Notes under the pieces: model-generated | What the model saw: only the letters and a program-made list of their open reading frames with translations | Database searches by the model: none | What the model was told of the DNA's origin: nothing | Program-made: the position numbers and the translations under genes | In this document: piece after piece, positions 8,901 to 15,918 of the stretch | Layout: the number at the start of each line of letters is the position of its first letter | Numbering within the stretch: position 1 is the first letter of the stretch | Assembly (NCBI GenBank): GCA_017624915.1 | Contig: JAGAMC010000044.1 | Span: 1 to 36,604 of the forward strand | Direction of reading: 5' to 3' | Source: Oscillospiraceae bacterium | Lineage (GTDB): Bacteria > Bacillota > Clostridia > Oscillospirales > Oscillospiraceae | DNA length: 36,604 nucleotides

Positions 8901-10793
8901 GGTCTGCAGCAGTTTGTACTGCAGGAACACAAGGGTCAGGTCCGAGCCCATTTCCACGCTGCGGGCGATGTCCGCGATACGGCGGCTGGGGGGGAGCTCG
9001 TCGGGCAGATAGGTGCTCAGAGTCAGCAAAAAGCGCAGAGCGGCCACCTGCAGACGGGACTCGCCGGAGTGGGAGAAGTGTGCGGCGAACTCGATCAGTT
9101 CGTCCAGTGTATGGGCGTTGTAGTAGTCCGGGGGCAGGTAGCGGATGGCATCCAGCAGAGTGAATGCGGTGTCGGCCTCCATGCGCTCGGGGTGGACATA
9201 GTACTTCAGCAGTGCGCCCACGAAGCGGTCAAAGTCCTCGGCCCGGCAGTTGTCCAGAAGGGAGCCCACCACCAGCTTCAGGGTATAGCCGATATGGCTG
9301 CGCTGGGGCAGGGTGGTCTTGTGGTCGGGGAAGATGAGCTTGTCGAGATACTGCTCCCACAGGGTGAAGGGGACCTGCTCGGCGGGGTCGGCCTGTGCGT
9401 TGGCGGGCAGCTCCTTGCGGTAGACCAGATGGAATCGGGCGATGATCAGACCGATCAGGGCGGCGGCCTGACGGCGGATATCACCTTCCCGGTGGACCAG
9501 CAGCTCGTAGAGGAAGGCGAGAGCCTGCTGCTTCTGGCGGGCAGACAGATAGGTGAAGTATTCCTCAAATACGTTCAGGTAGGCGCGCAGCTGCTTCCAG
9601 TCCTTGGCCGAGCGGGCGGCCTCGATGATGTTGCCGAACTGGCGCTCGCTGCTCAGAGCGTGCATCAGCTCCAGATTGTGCTCCACTGCCATCAGTGTGA
9701 TGGACTGGATCATCTCGTCCGGGGTCATGAGGGAAGCGTCCTTGACAGGGACGGGGGCGGGGCAGCTGCCCGACAGTTCCACATCCACCCCAAGGCGGCG
9801 CATATAGTCCTCAAAGTCGTGAAGCTTGCCGTATACAAATTCATAGCGGCGGCGCTTGGCGTCGTCCACATTGTCCAGCTTGTTCAGGATGATCCGGAAG
9901 GACTGTTCCAGCGGGTAGATGACGCTGATCTCATTGCCCTGAGCGTCCCGTTCCTGCTTGGAGCGGAAGTCGGCGTAAATCAGGCACAGGGACTCCACGG
10001 ACAGGGACTCCAGCTCCAGATCCCAGGTGGAGTGGTTGGAGGCGATGTGACTGATGCCCTCCATATTCCGCTCCAGCAGCCACTGATCGGTGTAGTAGTA
10101 GTGCAGGTAGGGTACGCGCTCGCCGGGGCGGCAGCCGTACTTGCCCAGGTCGTGGGCGGCTGCAGCGGCGGAAACCAGAGCGGGATCCACGCTGACTCCG
10201 GCCCGGCGCAGACCGTCGGCCGCGCAAACGGCGATGTGGTGTACGCCGGCGATATGGTTCAGTGTGCGGAAGGGGGTGACTTCGTTGCCCAGACGCATCA
10301 GTTCGTACACGTATTCCTGACGCAGGGCGGCGAGAAAGCGGAGGTATTCCTTGCCGTGGTCGCAGGTGCGGGCCTCATCCTCGGAAAGGAAGAGAAAGTC
10401 GTACGCACAGTCAAAAGGCAGCGCCTGCCGCTCCTGCTCAAAAAGGACCTGCATTGCGGTCAGCAGCAGGTGAGCACCCTCTGCATAGGCGGCCGAATCC
10501 GGAGCGAAGTCGGCATCCGGGAACATGAGGGAGCGGGCATAGCGGTGACAGAAGGACAGCCAACCGTCTTCCGGTTCGGGGGAGATCCGGGGCAGAATAT
10601 CCCCACACAGCTCCAGCACCCGGGCGCAGGTCAGCCGGCTGCGGATGGGCAGCAGCTCCTCCAGACCCTGTGTCCATGAGGGGGTATGCAGCAGGGTCTG
10701 AGCGGATTTTTTGCTGGGAGCAAAGGGCAGACGCCGGGAGGCAAGCCGTTCAGCCACCAGTGAGGTGACCTGCCGTATAAGCTTGTCGTGCAT
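5991..10793 (-). CDS. 1600-residue HD / helical-repeat / NadD-like / acetyltransferase-like / PRTase-like fusion
   Basis: The domains in order are as follows. Residues about 175-330 are an HD phosphohydrolase domain (H185, H214-D215 in AAAAHDLGKYG, then NHSTWD and YADFRSK), most like YqeK-type Ap4A hydrolases. About 360-880 is an alpha-helical HEAT-like repeat region. About 908-1095 is a nucleotidylyltransferase domain with GTFDPFTLSH (917-926) and ISSTRIR (1063-1069), the two signatures of NadD/CoaD enzymes. About 1120-1265 is GNAT-like. About 1275-1600 is a phosphoribosyltransferase-like part with VILVDDLMHPG (D1415, D1416). Bacterial NadD is normally about 200 residues, though NadD-YqeK pairings are known. 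The start ATG follows GGAAAGGCGG. It heads a three-gene operon. An NAD-related biosynthetic, salvage or repair role is inferred only. Confidence 0.8.
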   Translation of the reverse strand: MHDKLIRQVTSLVAERLASRRLPFAPSKKSAQTLLHTPSWTQGLEELLPIRSRLTCARVLELCGDILPRISPEPEDGWLSFCHRYARSLMFPDADFAPDSAAYAEGAHLLLTAMQVLFEQERQALPFDCAYDFLFLSEDEARTCDHGKEYLRFLAALRQEYVYELMRLGNEVTPFRTLNHIAGVHHIAVCAADGLRRAGVSVDPALVSAAAAAHDLGKYGCRPGERVPYLHYYYTDQWLLERNMEGISHIASNHSTWDLELESLSVESLCLIYADFRSKQERDAQGNEISVIYPLEQSFRIILNKLDNVDDAKRRRYEFVYGKLHDFEDYMRRLGVDVELSGSCPAPVPVKDASLMTPDEMIQSITLMAVEHNLELMHALSSERQFGNIIEAARSAKDWKQLRAYLNVFEEYFTYLSARQKQQALAFLYELLVHREGDIRRQAAALIGLIIARFHLVYRKELPANAQADPAEQVPFTLWEQYLDKLIFPDHKTTLPQRSHIGYTLKLVVGSLLDNCRAEDFDRFVGALLKYYVHPERMEADTAFTLLDAIRYLPPDYYNAHTLDELIEFAAHFSHSGESRLQVAALRFLLTLSTYLPDELPPSRRIADIARSVEMGSDLTLVFLQYKLLQTSGEDTALHEALLYKQDIVSDVFLNNLKTATPWLIKTIGIELLVDQVEHGRHDHILHIATHLSNLVKVSERVVVRHDAGRALAHLMPLLRREQRNEVIVELGKGLEMGQYEISKYIPDYLGEAALYLHPTELDEQIVTLKKLLGNPIDSVVSVALSTVGVLLQHYPAYRQRFPESDEVYEARRQELLGMLLQGLAHYREGVRQEAMLVVGKHLFESPLLPLEEKTRLFSLIYQKLLFLLQRTPQDDRLTFFYRASALSHIYRFLSLYRLDHGPMSFCAPRRIAFFPGTFDPFTLSHKGIVQAIRDMGFEVYLAVDEFSWSKKAQPHLIRRQIVSMSVAGDFHVHLFPDNIPVNIANPDDLHRLCSIFPGRQVYMVVGSDVVLNASSYKAQPSDWSIHSMNHIIFRRPGDVQPDLSPITGDVIQLQLPPHLEDISSTRIRENVDLNRDISNFIDPVIQDFIYQNGLYLRDAQNKPVLGAGAAHFLWADRPNRDLLDEVTAARPDRESLRHAMERDGDSLLVLRDTGHKNRLAGWVSYRTLSSAQLFSALKNAELAQRIRLNAAGTVLLITAVQVEDDRHIQDPAQLLLSELLARCVEEDCVYALFLPHSGLCPGDTHDLLLRQGFQTVADAPCLYQVDMRAPTVLIQNLETTIQEPLSHNRRVLKTIRRCHHRLQQSVTGLYPGNLVLTLSSDVIHHRLLEKITAINNVPITPTTPRQLGEYMCVPFGKLLRSKAVPNTVTKTLHTDKVYEPDLNSSSIEAFLHYSPIPNQVRTIKSFNRPVILVDDLMHPGIRINALDPIFRQEDVPIKTVLVGVLSGYGRDLMQVRRRPVDSVYFVPRLRQWFVESTLYPFIGGNTVRRPAAPVPGLLPGINHILPYASPTFRGECPEQAVFGLSRCCLENARDLMLVLETEYRLLYSRNLTLSRLPEAVILPLCPDKGACVSYDPNLAASVYLENDLELLMRTFPDVR

Positions 10794-10847
10794 AAGAGCA
10801 CCGCCTTTCCATGATACGCGGAAAAAAAGACAATAATACAGTTTAAT

Positions 10848-10876
10848 ATTTTAACACAGAACATACATACAGGCAA
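10848..10876 (-). promoter_or_regulatory. promoter of the NadD-fusion operon
   Basis: TTGCCT, 17-base spacer, TAAAAT on the minus strand, 55 bases before the ATG, in an AT-rich stretch shared with the divergent trxB-like promoter. Confidence 0.6.
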
Positions 10877-10917
10877 ATGAAATGTTGGATATTCTCCTGC
10901 CCACAGACATATTTTGC

Positions 10918-10945
10918 TTGTCAAAAATCGGGGGATGGATATAAT
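10918..10945 (+). promoter_or_regulatory. promoter of the trxB-like/trxA operon
   Basis: TTGTCA, 16-base spacer, TATAAT, 38 bases before the ATG. It is divergent from the NadD-fusion promoter. Confidence 0.65.
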
Positions 10946-10983
10946 AGAGGAAAGGAAACAAAACTGTTGTCAGGAGGGGCGAA

Positions 10984-11838
10984 ATGGAACAGCGGATCAT
11001 TGTATTGGGCACAGGGCCTGCCGGTCTGGCGGCTGCCATTGCTGCCCGCAGCCGCAACAAGGAAGTTCTGGTCATTGGTGCTGCCGGGCAGGACAGCCCT
11101 CTGGCCCGGGCGGAGCGGGTGGACAACTACCCCGGGCTTCCCGGCCTGACGGGAATGGAACTGCTGCACGTGATGGAAGAGCACGCAAGAAGCATGGGGG
11201 CACAGATCGTGACCGCCCGCGTCAACGCGGCCATGGGTTGGGGCGGCATGGTTTCCCTGACCGCAGGCAGCGATGTGTATCAGGGCGGTGCCCTGATCCT
11301 CGCCCCGGGCGTTGTGCGTGCGGCCAAGTTCCCCGGCGAGGAGCGGCTGCTGGGTCGGGGCGTAAGTTACTGCGCTACCTGCGACGGCATGCTGTACCGC
11401 AATAGGCGGGTGATGGTAGTCGGCCGAACCGCGGATGCGCCCCAGGAGGCGGCATTCCTGCGCTCCATCGGCTGTCAGGTCAGCTACGTCAGTGCCCAGC
11501 GTCCGGAACAGCTGGCGGATGGGATCAACTACATCCCCGCGAGCCGGCTGGAGGTGCTGGGAGAGCAGACGGTGAGCGGTTTGCTCATCAACGGCGTGGA
11601 GCACCCCTGCGACGGTGTGTTCATCCTGCGCCGGGCGGTGGCCCCCGCCGACCTGCTGCCGGGACTGAAGGTCACGGACGGCTGTGTTGACGTGGACAGA
11701 GGCATGGCCACCAACATAGAGGGCGTTTTTGCCGCCGGTGACTGTACGGGAACTCCCTATCAGGTGGCGAAGGCCGTGGGCGAAGGGCTGGTGGCCGGCG
11801 AGCACGCGGCGGAATATCTGGATACAAAAGTAAAATAA
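10984..11838 (+). CDS. thioredoxin-reductase-like flavoprotein lacking NADPH-binding motifs
   Basis: 284 residues (classical TrxB is about 305-320). The FAD motif GTGPAGLAAA (9-18) and the C-terminal FAD motif GVFAAGDCTG are intact, and the redox dithiol is C130-A-T-C133. The pyridine-nucleotide half is altered. Where TrxB has GGGNSA there is VVGRTADAPQEA, and the HRRxxxR NADPH-phosphate motif is absent (YVSAQRPEQ). This is the pattern of pyridine-nucleotide-independent TrxR relatives such as the ferredoxin-dependent flavin thioredoxin reductases of Clostridium. It presumably reduces the thioredoxin encoded 13 bases downstream, perhaps with electrons from ferredoxin (inference). AGGAGG precedes the ATG. 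Confidence 0.85.
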   Translation: MEQRIIVLGTGPAGLAAAIAARSRNKEVLVIGAAGQDSPLARAERVDNYPGLPGLTGMELLHVMEEHARSMGAQIVTARVNAAMGWGGMVSLTAGSDVYQGGALILAPGVVRAAKFPGEERLLGRGVSYCATCDGMLYRNRRVMVVGRTADAPQEAAFLRSIGCQVSYVSAQRPEQLADGINYIPASRLEVLGEQTVSGLLINGVEHPCDGVFILRRAVAPADLLPGLKVTDGCVDVDRGMATNIEGVFAAGDCTGTPYQVAKAVGEGLVAGEHAAEYLDTKVK

Positions 11839-11851
11839 GGAGGAAATCAAT

Positions 11852-12169
11852 ATGACGGTGCATTTTAACAAGGAAGGCTTCGACAAGGCGCTGGCCGGCG
11901 GTCAGCTGATCATGGTGGACTTCTGGGCCGACTGGTGCGGCCCGTGCAAGATGCTCTCACCGGTGATCGAGGGGCTGGGCGACGAGTACGAGGGCAAGGC
12001 CATCGTGGGCAAGATCAATGTGGACGACGAGCAGGAGCTTGCCATCCGCTACGGGGTCATGTCCATCCCCACCGTGATCTTCTTCAAGGACGGACAGGAA
12101 GTGGCCCGCAAGGTGGGCGTGATGCCCGCAGGCGAGTTTACCGCCGTACTGGACAATTATCTGGGCTGA
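11852..12169 (+). CDS. trxA: thioredoxin
   Basis: 105 residues, full length for thioredoxin. The active site is W28-C-G-P-C32 in FWADWCGPCKM, with the cis-proline in MSIPTVIFFKDG. It is a cytoplasmic disulfide reductase that donates electrons to ribonucleotide reductase, peroxiredoxins and other targets. AAGGAGG is eight bases before the ATG. It lies 13 bases behind the reductase-like gene and ends at a strong terminator, so the pair forms a two-gene redox operon in which the reductase is the likely electron donor. Confidence 0.95.
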   Translation: MTVHFNKEGFDKALAGGQLIMVDFWADWCGPCKMLSPVIEGLGDEYEGKAIVGKINVDDEQELAIRYGVMSIPTVIFFKDGQEVARKVGVMPAGEFTAVLDNYLG

Positions 12170-12171
12170 AA

Positions 12172-12208
12172 AAGAATGGGCGCCGCAAAGCGGCGCCCAT
12201 TCTTTTTT
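12172..12208. terminator. bidirectional terminator between trxA and the GlsB-type gene
   Basis: Perfect 15-bp stem AAGAATGGGCGCCGC, three-base loop, then a run of T on the plus strand. The A-rich left flank also gives a T tail on the minus strand. It serves two convergent genes. Confidence 0.9.
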
Positions 12209-12214
12209 GCCTGT

Positions 12215-12451
12215 TTACTTGAAGAACTTTTTGATCAGCCACAGCAGCAGGCAGCCGCCGGCGATACCGCCGATCAGGCCGCCGATGATGCCGGAGAAGC
12301 CGATGCCCAGCAGACCGAACACGTAGCCGCCCAGCCAGCCGCCCACAATGCCGACGAGGATGTTGCGCAGCAGGCTGCCCTCGTCCTTCATGATCTTGCC
12401 GGCGATCCAGCCGGCCACCGCGCCGAGAATGATACTGATAATAATGTCCAT
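12215..12451 (-). CDS. GlsB/YeaQ/YmgE family stress-response membrane protein
   Basis: 78 residues, the usual length. Three glycine-rich membrane helices are visible: MDIIISIILGAVAGWIAGKI, then LLRNILVGIVGGWLGGYVFG, then a helix from FSGIIGGLIGGIAGG to the basic end LIKKFFK. This is the transglycosylase-associated-protein family, small inner-membrane proteins induced by envelope or general stress with no known enzymatic activity. AAGGAGG is nine bases before the ATG. It is monocistronic with its own promoter and a shared terminator. Confidence 0.9.
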   Translation of the reverse strand: MDIIISIILGAVAGWIAGKIMKDEGSLLRNILVGIVGGWLGGYVFGLLGIGFSGIIGGLIGGIAGGCLLLWLIKKFFK

Positions 12452-12486
12452 ACTGTGTGCCTCCTTAAAATTTATTTGCTGTTTTT

Positions 12487-12515
12487 ATTATAAATCAGAG
12501 CGGCAAAAAAAGCAA
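12487..12515 (-). promoter_or_regulatory. promoter of the GlsB-type gene
   Basis: TTGCTT, 17-base spacer, TATAAT on the minus strand, 36 bases before the ATG. Confidence 0.65.
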
Positions 12516-12572
12516 TGAGCAGTTGTGAGGACAACAACACTCCAAAAAAGACAGATAAGTGGTTGGCGGCAC

Positions 12573-12601
12573 TTGAAATTCCGGCCCCGTTCGTTTATAA
12601 T
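12573..12601 (+). promoter_or_regulatory. promoter of leuS
   Basis: TTGAAA, 17-base spacer, TATAAT. The leader of about 75 bases is too short for a T-box. It contains a nested hairpin (CGGCTT ... AAGCCG enclosing CCGT GTAA ACGG) ending about 25 bases before the start codon. Confidence 0.75.
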
Positions 12602-12681
12602 ACTCAAATGTGTACCCAAATGGCGGCTTTGGCCGTGTAAACGGCTGCAAGCCGAAGTTTTGAATACAGGAAGTGTTTAAA

Positions 12682-15111
12682 TTGAAGTACGACTTTACCG
12701 CTATCGAGAAAAAGTGGCAGACGAAGTGGAAAGATGAAAAGACCTTCTCCTGCGCCACCGGAGATACCGCCAAGCCCAAGTTCTACGGTCTGGTGGAGTT
12801 CCCCTATCCCTCCGGCAACGGCCTGCACGTGGGTCATGCCCGCCCCTACACTGCCATGGATGTGATTGCTCGCAAAAAGCGCATGGACGGTCAGAATGTG
12901 CTGTTCCCTATCGGCTTTGACGCCTTCGGCCTGCCCACGGAGAACTATGCCATCAAGAACCACATCCATCCCGCGCAGGTGACGAAGGACAACATTGCCA
13001 ACTTCACCCGTCAGCTGGAGATGCTGGGCTACTCCTTCGACTGGGACCGCGTGGTGGATACCACCGACCCCGACTACTACAAGTGGACCCAGTGGATATT
13101 CCTGCAGCTGTGGAAGAAGGGTCTTGCCTATAAGTCCACCATGCCCGTGAACTGGTGCACCAGCTGCAAGTGCGTGCTGGCCAACGAGGAAGTGGTGGAT
13201 GGCGGCTGCGAGCGCTGCGGCAGCCCGGTCATCCGCAAGGAGAAGAGCCAGTGGATGCTGAAGATCACCGCCTATGCCCAGCGCCTGATCGACGATCTGG
13301 ACGAGGTGGACTTTATCGAGCGTGTCAAGGTCCAGCAGAAGAACTGGATCGGTCGTTCCACCGGCGCTGAGGTCACCTTCAAGGCCACCACCGGTCAGGA
13401 CATCGTGGTCTTCACCACCCGTCCCGACACCCTGTTCGGTGCCACCTACATGGTCCTGTCTCCCGAGCACGAGCTGATTCGCAGCTGGCTGGACGGCGGC
13501 AAGCTGGCCAATGCCGACGAGATCCGCGCCTATCAGAAGACCGCCGCCTCCAAGTCCGATCTGGAGCGTACCGAGCTGAACAAGGACAAGACCGGCGTGT
13601 GTCTGGACGGTGTGGCGGGCATCAACCCCGTCAACGGCAAGCAGATCCCCATCTTCATCTCCGATTACGTTCTGGCTACCTACGGTACCGGCGCCATCAT
13701 GGCCGTTCCCGCCCACGATGACCGCGACTGGGAGTTTGCCAAGAAGTTCGGCTGCGAGATCATCGAAGTTGTTTCCGGCGGTGAGGATGTACAGCAGGCC
13801 GCCTTTACAGCCAAGGACGAGACCGGTATCATGGTCAACTCCGAGTTCCTCAACGGTCTGACCGTGAAGGACGCCATCCCTGCCATCACCAAGTGGCTGG
13901 AGGAGAAGGGTATCGGCGAGGCCAAGGTCAACTACAAGCTGCGCGACTGGGTTTTCTCCCGTCAGCGCTACTGGGGCGAGCCCATCCCCATGATCTGGTG
14001 TGACAAGTGCGGCTGGCAGCCTGTGGACGAGAGTCAGCTGCCCCTGCTGCTGCCCGAGGTGGAGAGCTACGAGCCAACCGACGACGGAGAGTCTCCCATT
14101 TCCAAGATGACCGACTGGGTGAATACCACCTGTCCCTGCTGCGGCGGCCCCGCCAAGCGCGAGACCGATACCATGCCTCAGTGGGCCGGTTCCAGCTGGT
14201 ATTTCCTGCGGTATATGGACAACCACAACAATGATCAGCTGGTCAGCAAGCAGGCTGAGAACTACTGGGGTCCCGTGGACTGGTACAACGGCGGTATGGA
14301 GCACACCACCCTGCATCTGCTCTACAGCCGCTTCTGGCACAAGTTCCTCTACGACATCGGCGTGGTCTCCACCAAGGAGCCATACGCCAAGCGCACCTCC
14401 CACGGCATGATCCTGGGCGAGGGCGGCATCAAGATGTCCAAGTCCCGGGGCAACGTGATCAACCCCAACGATATTATCGAACTGTACGGTGCGGACACCA
14501 TGCGCACCTACATCATGTTTATCGGTGACTTTGAAAAGGCCGCTGCCTGGTCTGCCAACGCCGTCAAGGGCTGCAAGCGCTTCCTGGACCGCGTGTGGAA
14601 TCTGGCCACCGAGCAGGAGCATGCCGGCGATGAGTACTCCAAGGCAAACGAGTCCGCCATCCATAAGGCCATCAAGAAGGTGTCCGAGGACATCGAGGCC
14701 ATGAAGTTCAACACTGCCATCGCTGCTCTCATGGCGCTGGTCAATGACTTCTACGCCAACGGTGCAAGCCGCGGCGACATGAAGGCCCTGCTGCTGATGC
14801 TGTCCCCCTTTGCCCCCCATATGTGCGAGGAGCTGTGGGAGATGGCCGGCTACGGCGGCGAGGTCTGCCTGCAGGCCTGGCCCGAGTACGACGCGTCCAA
14901 GACCGTTTCCGCCACCGTCCAGATGGCCGTTCAGGTCAGCGGCAAGGTCAAAGCCAACATTATTGTGCCCGCCGACAGCGGTGACGAGGACATCGTGGCT
15001 GCAGCTTTGGCCGACCCCAAGGTCGCCAAGCTGGCTGAGGGCATGACCCTTGTCAAGTCCATTGTTGTCAAGGGTAAGCTGGTCAGCCTGATTTTCAAGC
15101 CGCAGGTATAA
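12682..15111 (+). CDS. leuS: leucine--tRNA ligase
   Basis: Class Ia synthetase, 809 residues from the TTG start, normal for bacterial LeuRS. HVGH (49-52) is the HIGH motif and KMSKS is at 584-588. The CP1 editing domain carries [14 protein letters not shown] and AHDDRDW (344-350), the conserved editing aspartate region. Zinc-type cysteine pairs are seen around CTSCKC and CERCG and again at [11 protein letters not shown] at 12682 is preferred because AGGAAG lies eight bases upstream and LeuRS normally begins MKYDF/MxYNF. A GTG three codons earlier (12673) is in frame but touches the SD. The last 15 codons ([14 protein letters not shown]) occur again 189 bases downstream. Confidence 0.95.
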   Translation: MKYDFTAIEKKWQTKWKDEKTFSCATGDTAKPKFYGLVEFPYPSGNGLHVGHARPYTAMDVIARKKRMDGQNVLFPIGFDAFGLPTENYAIKNHIHPAQVTKDNIANFTRQLEMLGYSFDWDRVVDTTDPDYYKWTQWIFLQLWKKGLAYKSTMPVNWCTSCKCVLANEEVVDGGCERCGSPVIRKEKSQWMLKITAYAQRLIDDLDEVDFIERVKVQQKNWIGRSTGAEVTFKATTGQDIVVFTTRPDTLFGATYMVLSPEHELIRSWLDGGKLANADEIRAYQKTAASKSDLERTELNKDKTGVCLDGVAGINPVNGKQIPIFISDYVLATYGTGAIMAVPAHDDRDWEFAKKFGCEIIEVVSGGEDVQQAAFTAKDETGIMVNSEFLNGLTVKDAIPAITKWLEEKGIGEAKVNYKLRDWVFSRQRYWGEPIPMIWCDKCGWQPVDESQLPLLLPEVESYEPTDDGESPISKMTDWVNTTCPCCGGPAKRETDTMPQWAGSSWYFLRYMDNHNNDQLVSKQAENYWGPVDWYNGGMEHTTLHLLYSRFWHKFLYDIGVVSTKEPYAKRTSHGMILGEGGIKMSKSRGNVINPNDIIELYGADTMRTYIMFIGDFEKAAAWSANAVKGCKRFLDRVWNLATEQEHAGDEYSKANESAIHKAIKKVSEDIEAMKFNTAIAALMALVNDFYANGASRGDMKALLLMLSPFAPHMCEELWEMAGYGGEVCLQAWPEYDASKTVSATVQMAVQVSGKVKANIIVPADSGDEDIVAAALADPKVAKLAEGMTLVKSIVVKGKLVSLIFKPQV

Positions 15112-15255
15112 GCCCTTGACAACGGCCGCGCGAAGGCGCGGCGCGCCGGGTGGCGCGCAAATTCGCAGCGAAGCGGAGAATTGCGCAGGGCGAATTTATT
15201 TCGCCCGAGCATTTAAAATGAATTGGGGTCCCCGCGAAATATATTTCGTGGGGCG
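15112..15255. repeat. palindrome-rich insert between two copies of the leuS 3' end
   Basis: 144 bases, no gene. Stem-loops are at 15125-15142 (7 bp GCCGCGC), 15141-15158 (7 bp GCGCGCC), 15188-15206 (GGGCGAA) and 15230-15253 (CCCC G/T CGAAATA, 12 bp with one wobble). The insert is flanked by 45-base direct repeats (15067-15111 and 15256-15300, 42 of 45 identical). It may also terminate leuS transcription. It resembles the short extragenic palindromic elements of Oscillospiraceae intergenic regions (from memory; needs a genome search). Confidence 0.7.
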
Positions 15256-15300
15256 GTCAAGGGCAAGCTGGTCAGCCTGATTTTCAAGCCGCAGGCATGA
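15256..15300 (+). pseudogene. duplicated leuS C-terminus fragment
   Basis: Fifteen codons ending in TGA that repeat the leuS end codon for codon. The three differences are GGT/GGC, GTA/GCA (Val to Ala) and TAA/TGA. There is no start codon or RBS, and it is not linked to a reading frame of its own. It is either the displaced original terminus of leuS or a partial tandem duplication. Confidence 0.85.
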
Positions 15301-15368
15301 TTTTTCCGTTTTGGAAGAATGTTTTTGGTTATTCATAAAAATTTCAAAACTTTATTTCAAAACCGTCC

Positions 15369-15397
15369 TTGACAAGGGGACAGATATTGCATATAAT
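15369..15397 (+). promoter_or_regulatory. consensus promoter of rpsU
   Basis: TTGACA, 17-base spacer, TATAAT, a perfect match to the sigma-A consensus. The leader of about 72 bases holds GCCAT/ATGGC and CTCCG/CGGAG hairpins, the second directly before the GGAGGG ribosome binding site. Apart from this leader, 15301-15368 is AT-rich with nothing recognised. Confidence 0.85.
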
Positions 15398-15475
15398 AAT
15401 TTACTGTTAAAGCCATAAATATGGCCCTTTCATGATGGAGAACGCTCCGTTATGTCGGAGGGAGGGATATAGTCA

Positions 15476-15658
15476 ATGTCGGAAGTCCGTGTTAGAGAAA
15501 ACGAGTCTCTGGAAAGCGCCCTGAAGCGCTTTAAGCGCAGCTGCGCCAAGTCTGGTGTGCTGGCCGAGGTCCGTAAGCGCGAGCATTACGAGAGCCCCAG
15601 TGTCAAGCGCCGCAAGAAGTCCGAAGCTGCCCGCAAGAATCGCAAGAAGTTCTATTGA
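15476..15658 (+). CDS. rpsU: 30S ribosomal protein S21
   Basis: 60 residues, usual length for S21. Typical start [19 protein letters not shown], then the conserved [16 protein letters not shown] stretch and a basic tail ending [18 protein letters not shown]21 binds near the platform of the 30S subunit and helps initiation. GGAGGGAGGG lies upstream of the ATG. It is monocistronic with a consensus promoter and its own terminator. Confidence 0.97.
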   Translation: MSEVRVRENESLESALKRFKRSCAKSGVLAEVRKREHYESPSVKRRKKSEAARKNRKKFY

Positions 15659-15665
15659 TGAGCTG

Positions 15666-15699
15666 AAAGAACGCCGCAACGTATGTTGCGGCGTTCTTT
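15666..15699 (+). terminator. rpsU terminator
   Basis: Perfect 15-bp stem AAAGAACGCCGCAAC with a GTAT loop. It starts seven bases past the rpsU stop and ends in TTT, followed by GCTTGT. Confidence 0.85.
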
Positions 15700-15742
15700 G
15701 CTTGTCCCAAAAAGAAAAAATTTAAAAAGATGAAAAATATAA

Positions 15743-15771
15743 TTGACAAATGGAATCCTATCTGTTAAGAT
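15743..15771 (+). promoter_or_regulatory. promoter of tRNA-Ala copy 1
   Basis: TTGACA, 17-base spacer, TAAGAT, 41 bases before the mature tRNA. The spacer sequence differs from that of copy 2. Confidence 0.75.
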
Positions 15772-15812
15772 ATCACTTGCGCTGAGGCGAATGCCGATGA
15801 GGCGTGACATAT

Positions 15813-15888
<76 letters not shown>

Positions 15889-15890
15889 AG

Positions 15891-15918
15891 AGGACATCCA
15901 ATCGGGTGTCCTTTTTTT
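15891..15918 (+). terminator. terminator of tRNA-Ala copy 1
   Basis: Stem GGACATCC/GGGTGTCC (one G.U), four-base loop, then seven T. The same stem occurs after copy 2. Confidence 0.85.

Noticed and set aside
6282-10679. Very long open frame (1465 codons) on the plus strand opposite the NadD-fusion gene
   Set aside because: It is the mirror frame of a high-GC gene. It is rich in Gly/Gln/His/Val with no recognisable domain and no RBS, while the minus-strand protein has clear enzyme motifs. The same holds for long opposite frames over leuS, the dehydrogenase-like gene, the oxidoreductase and the antiporter.
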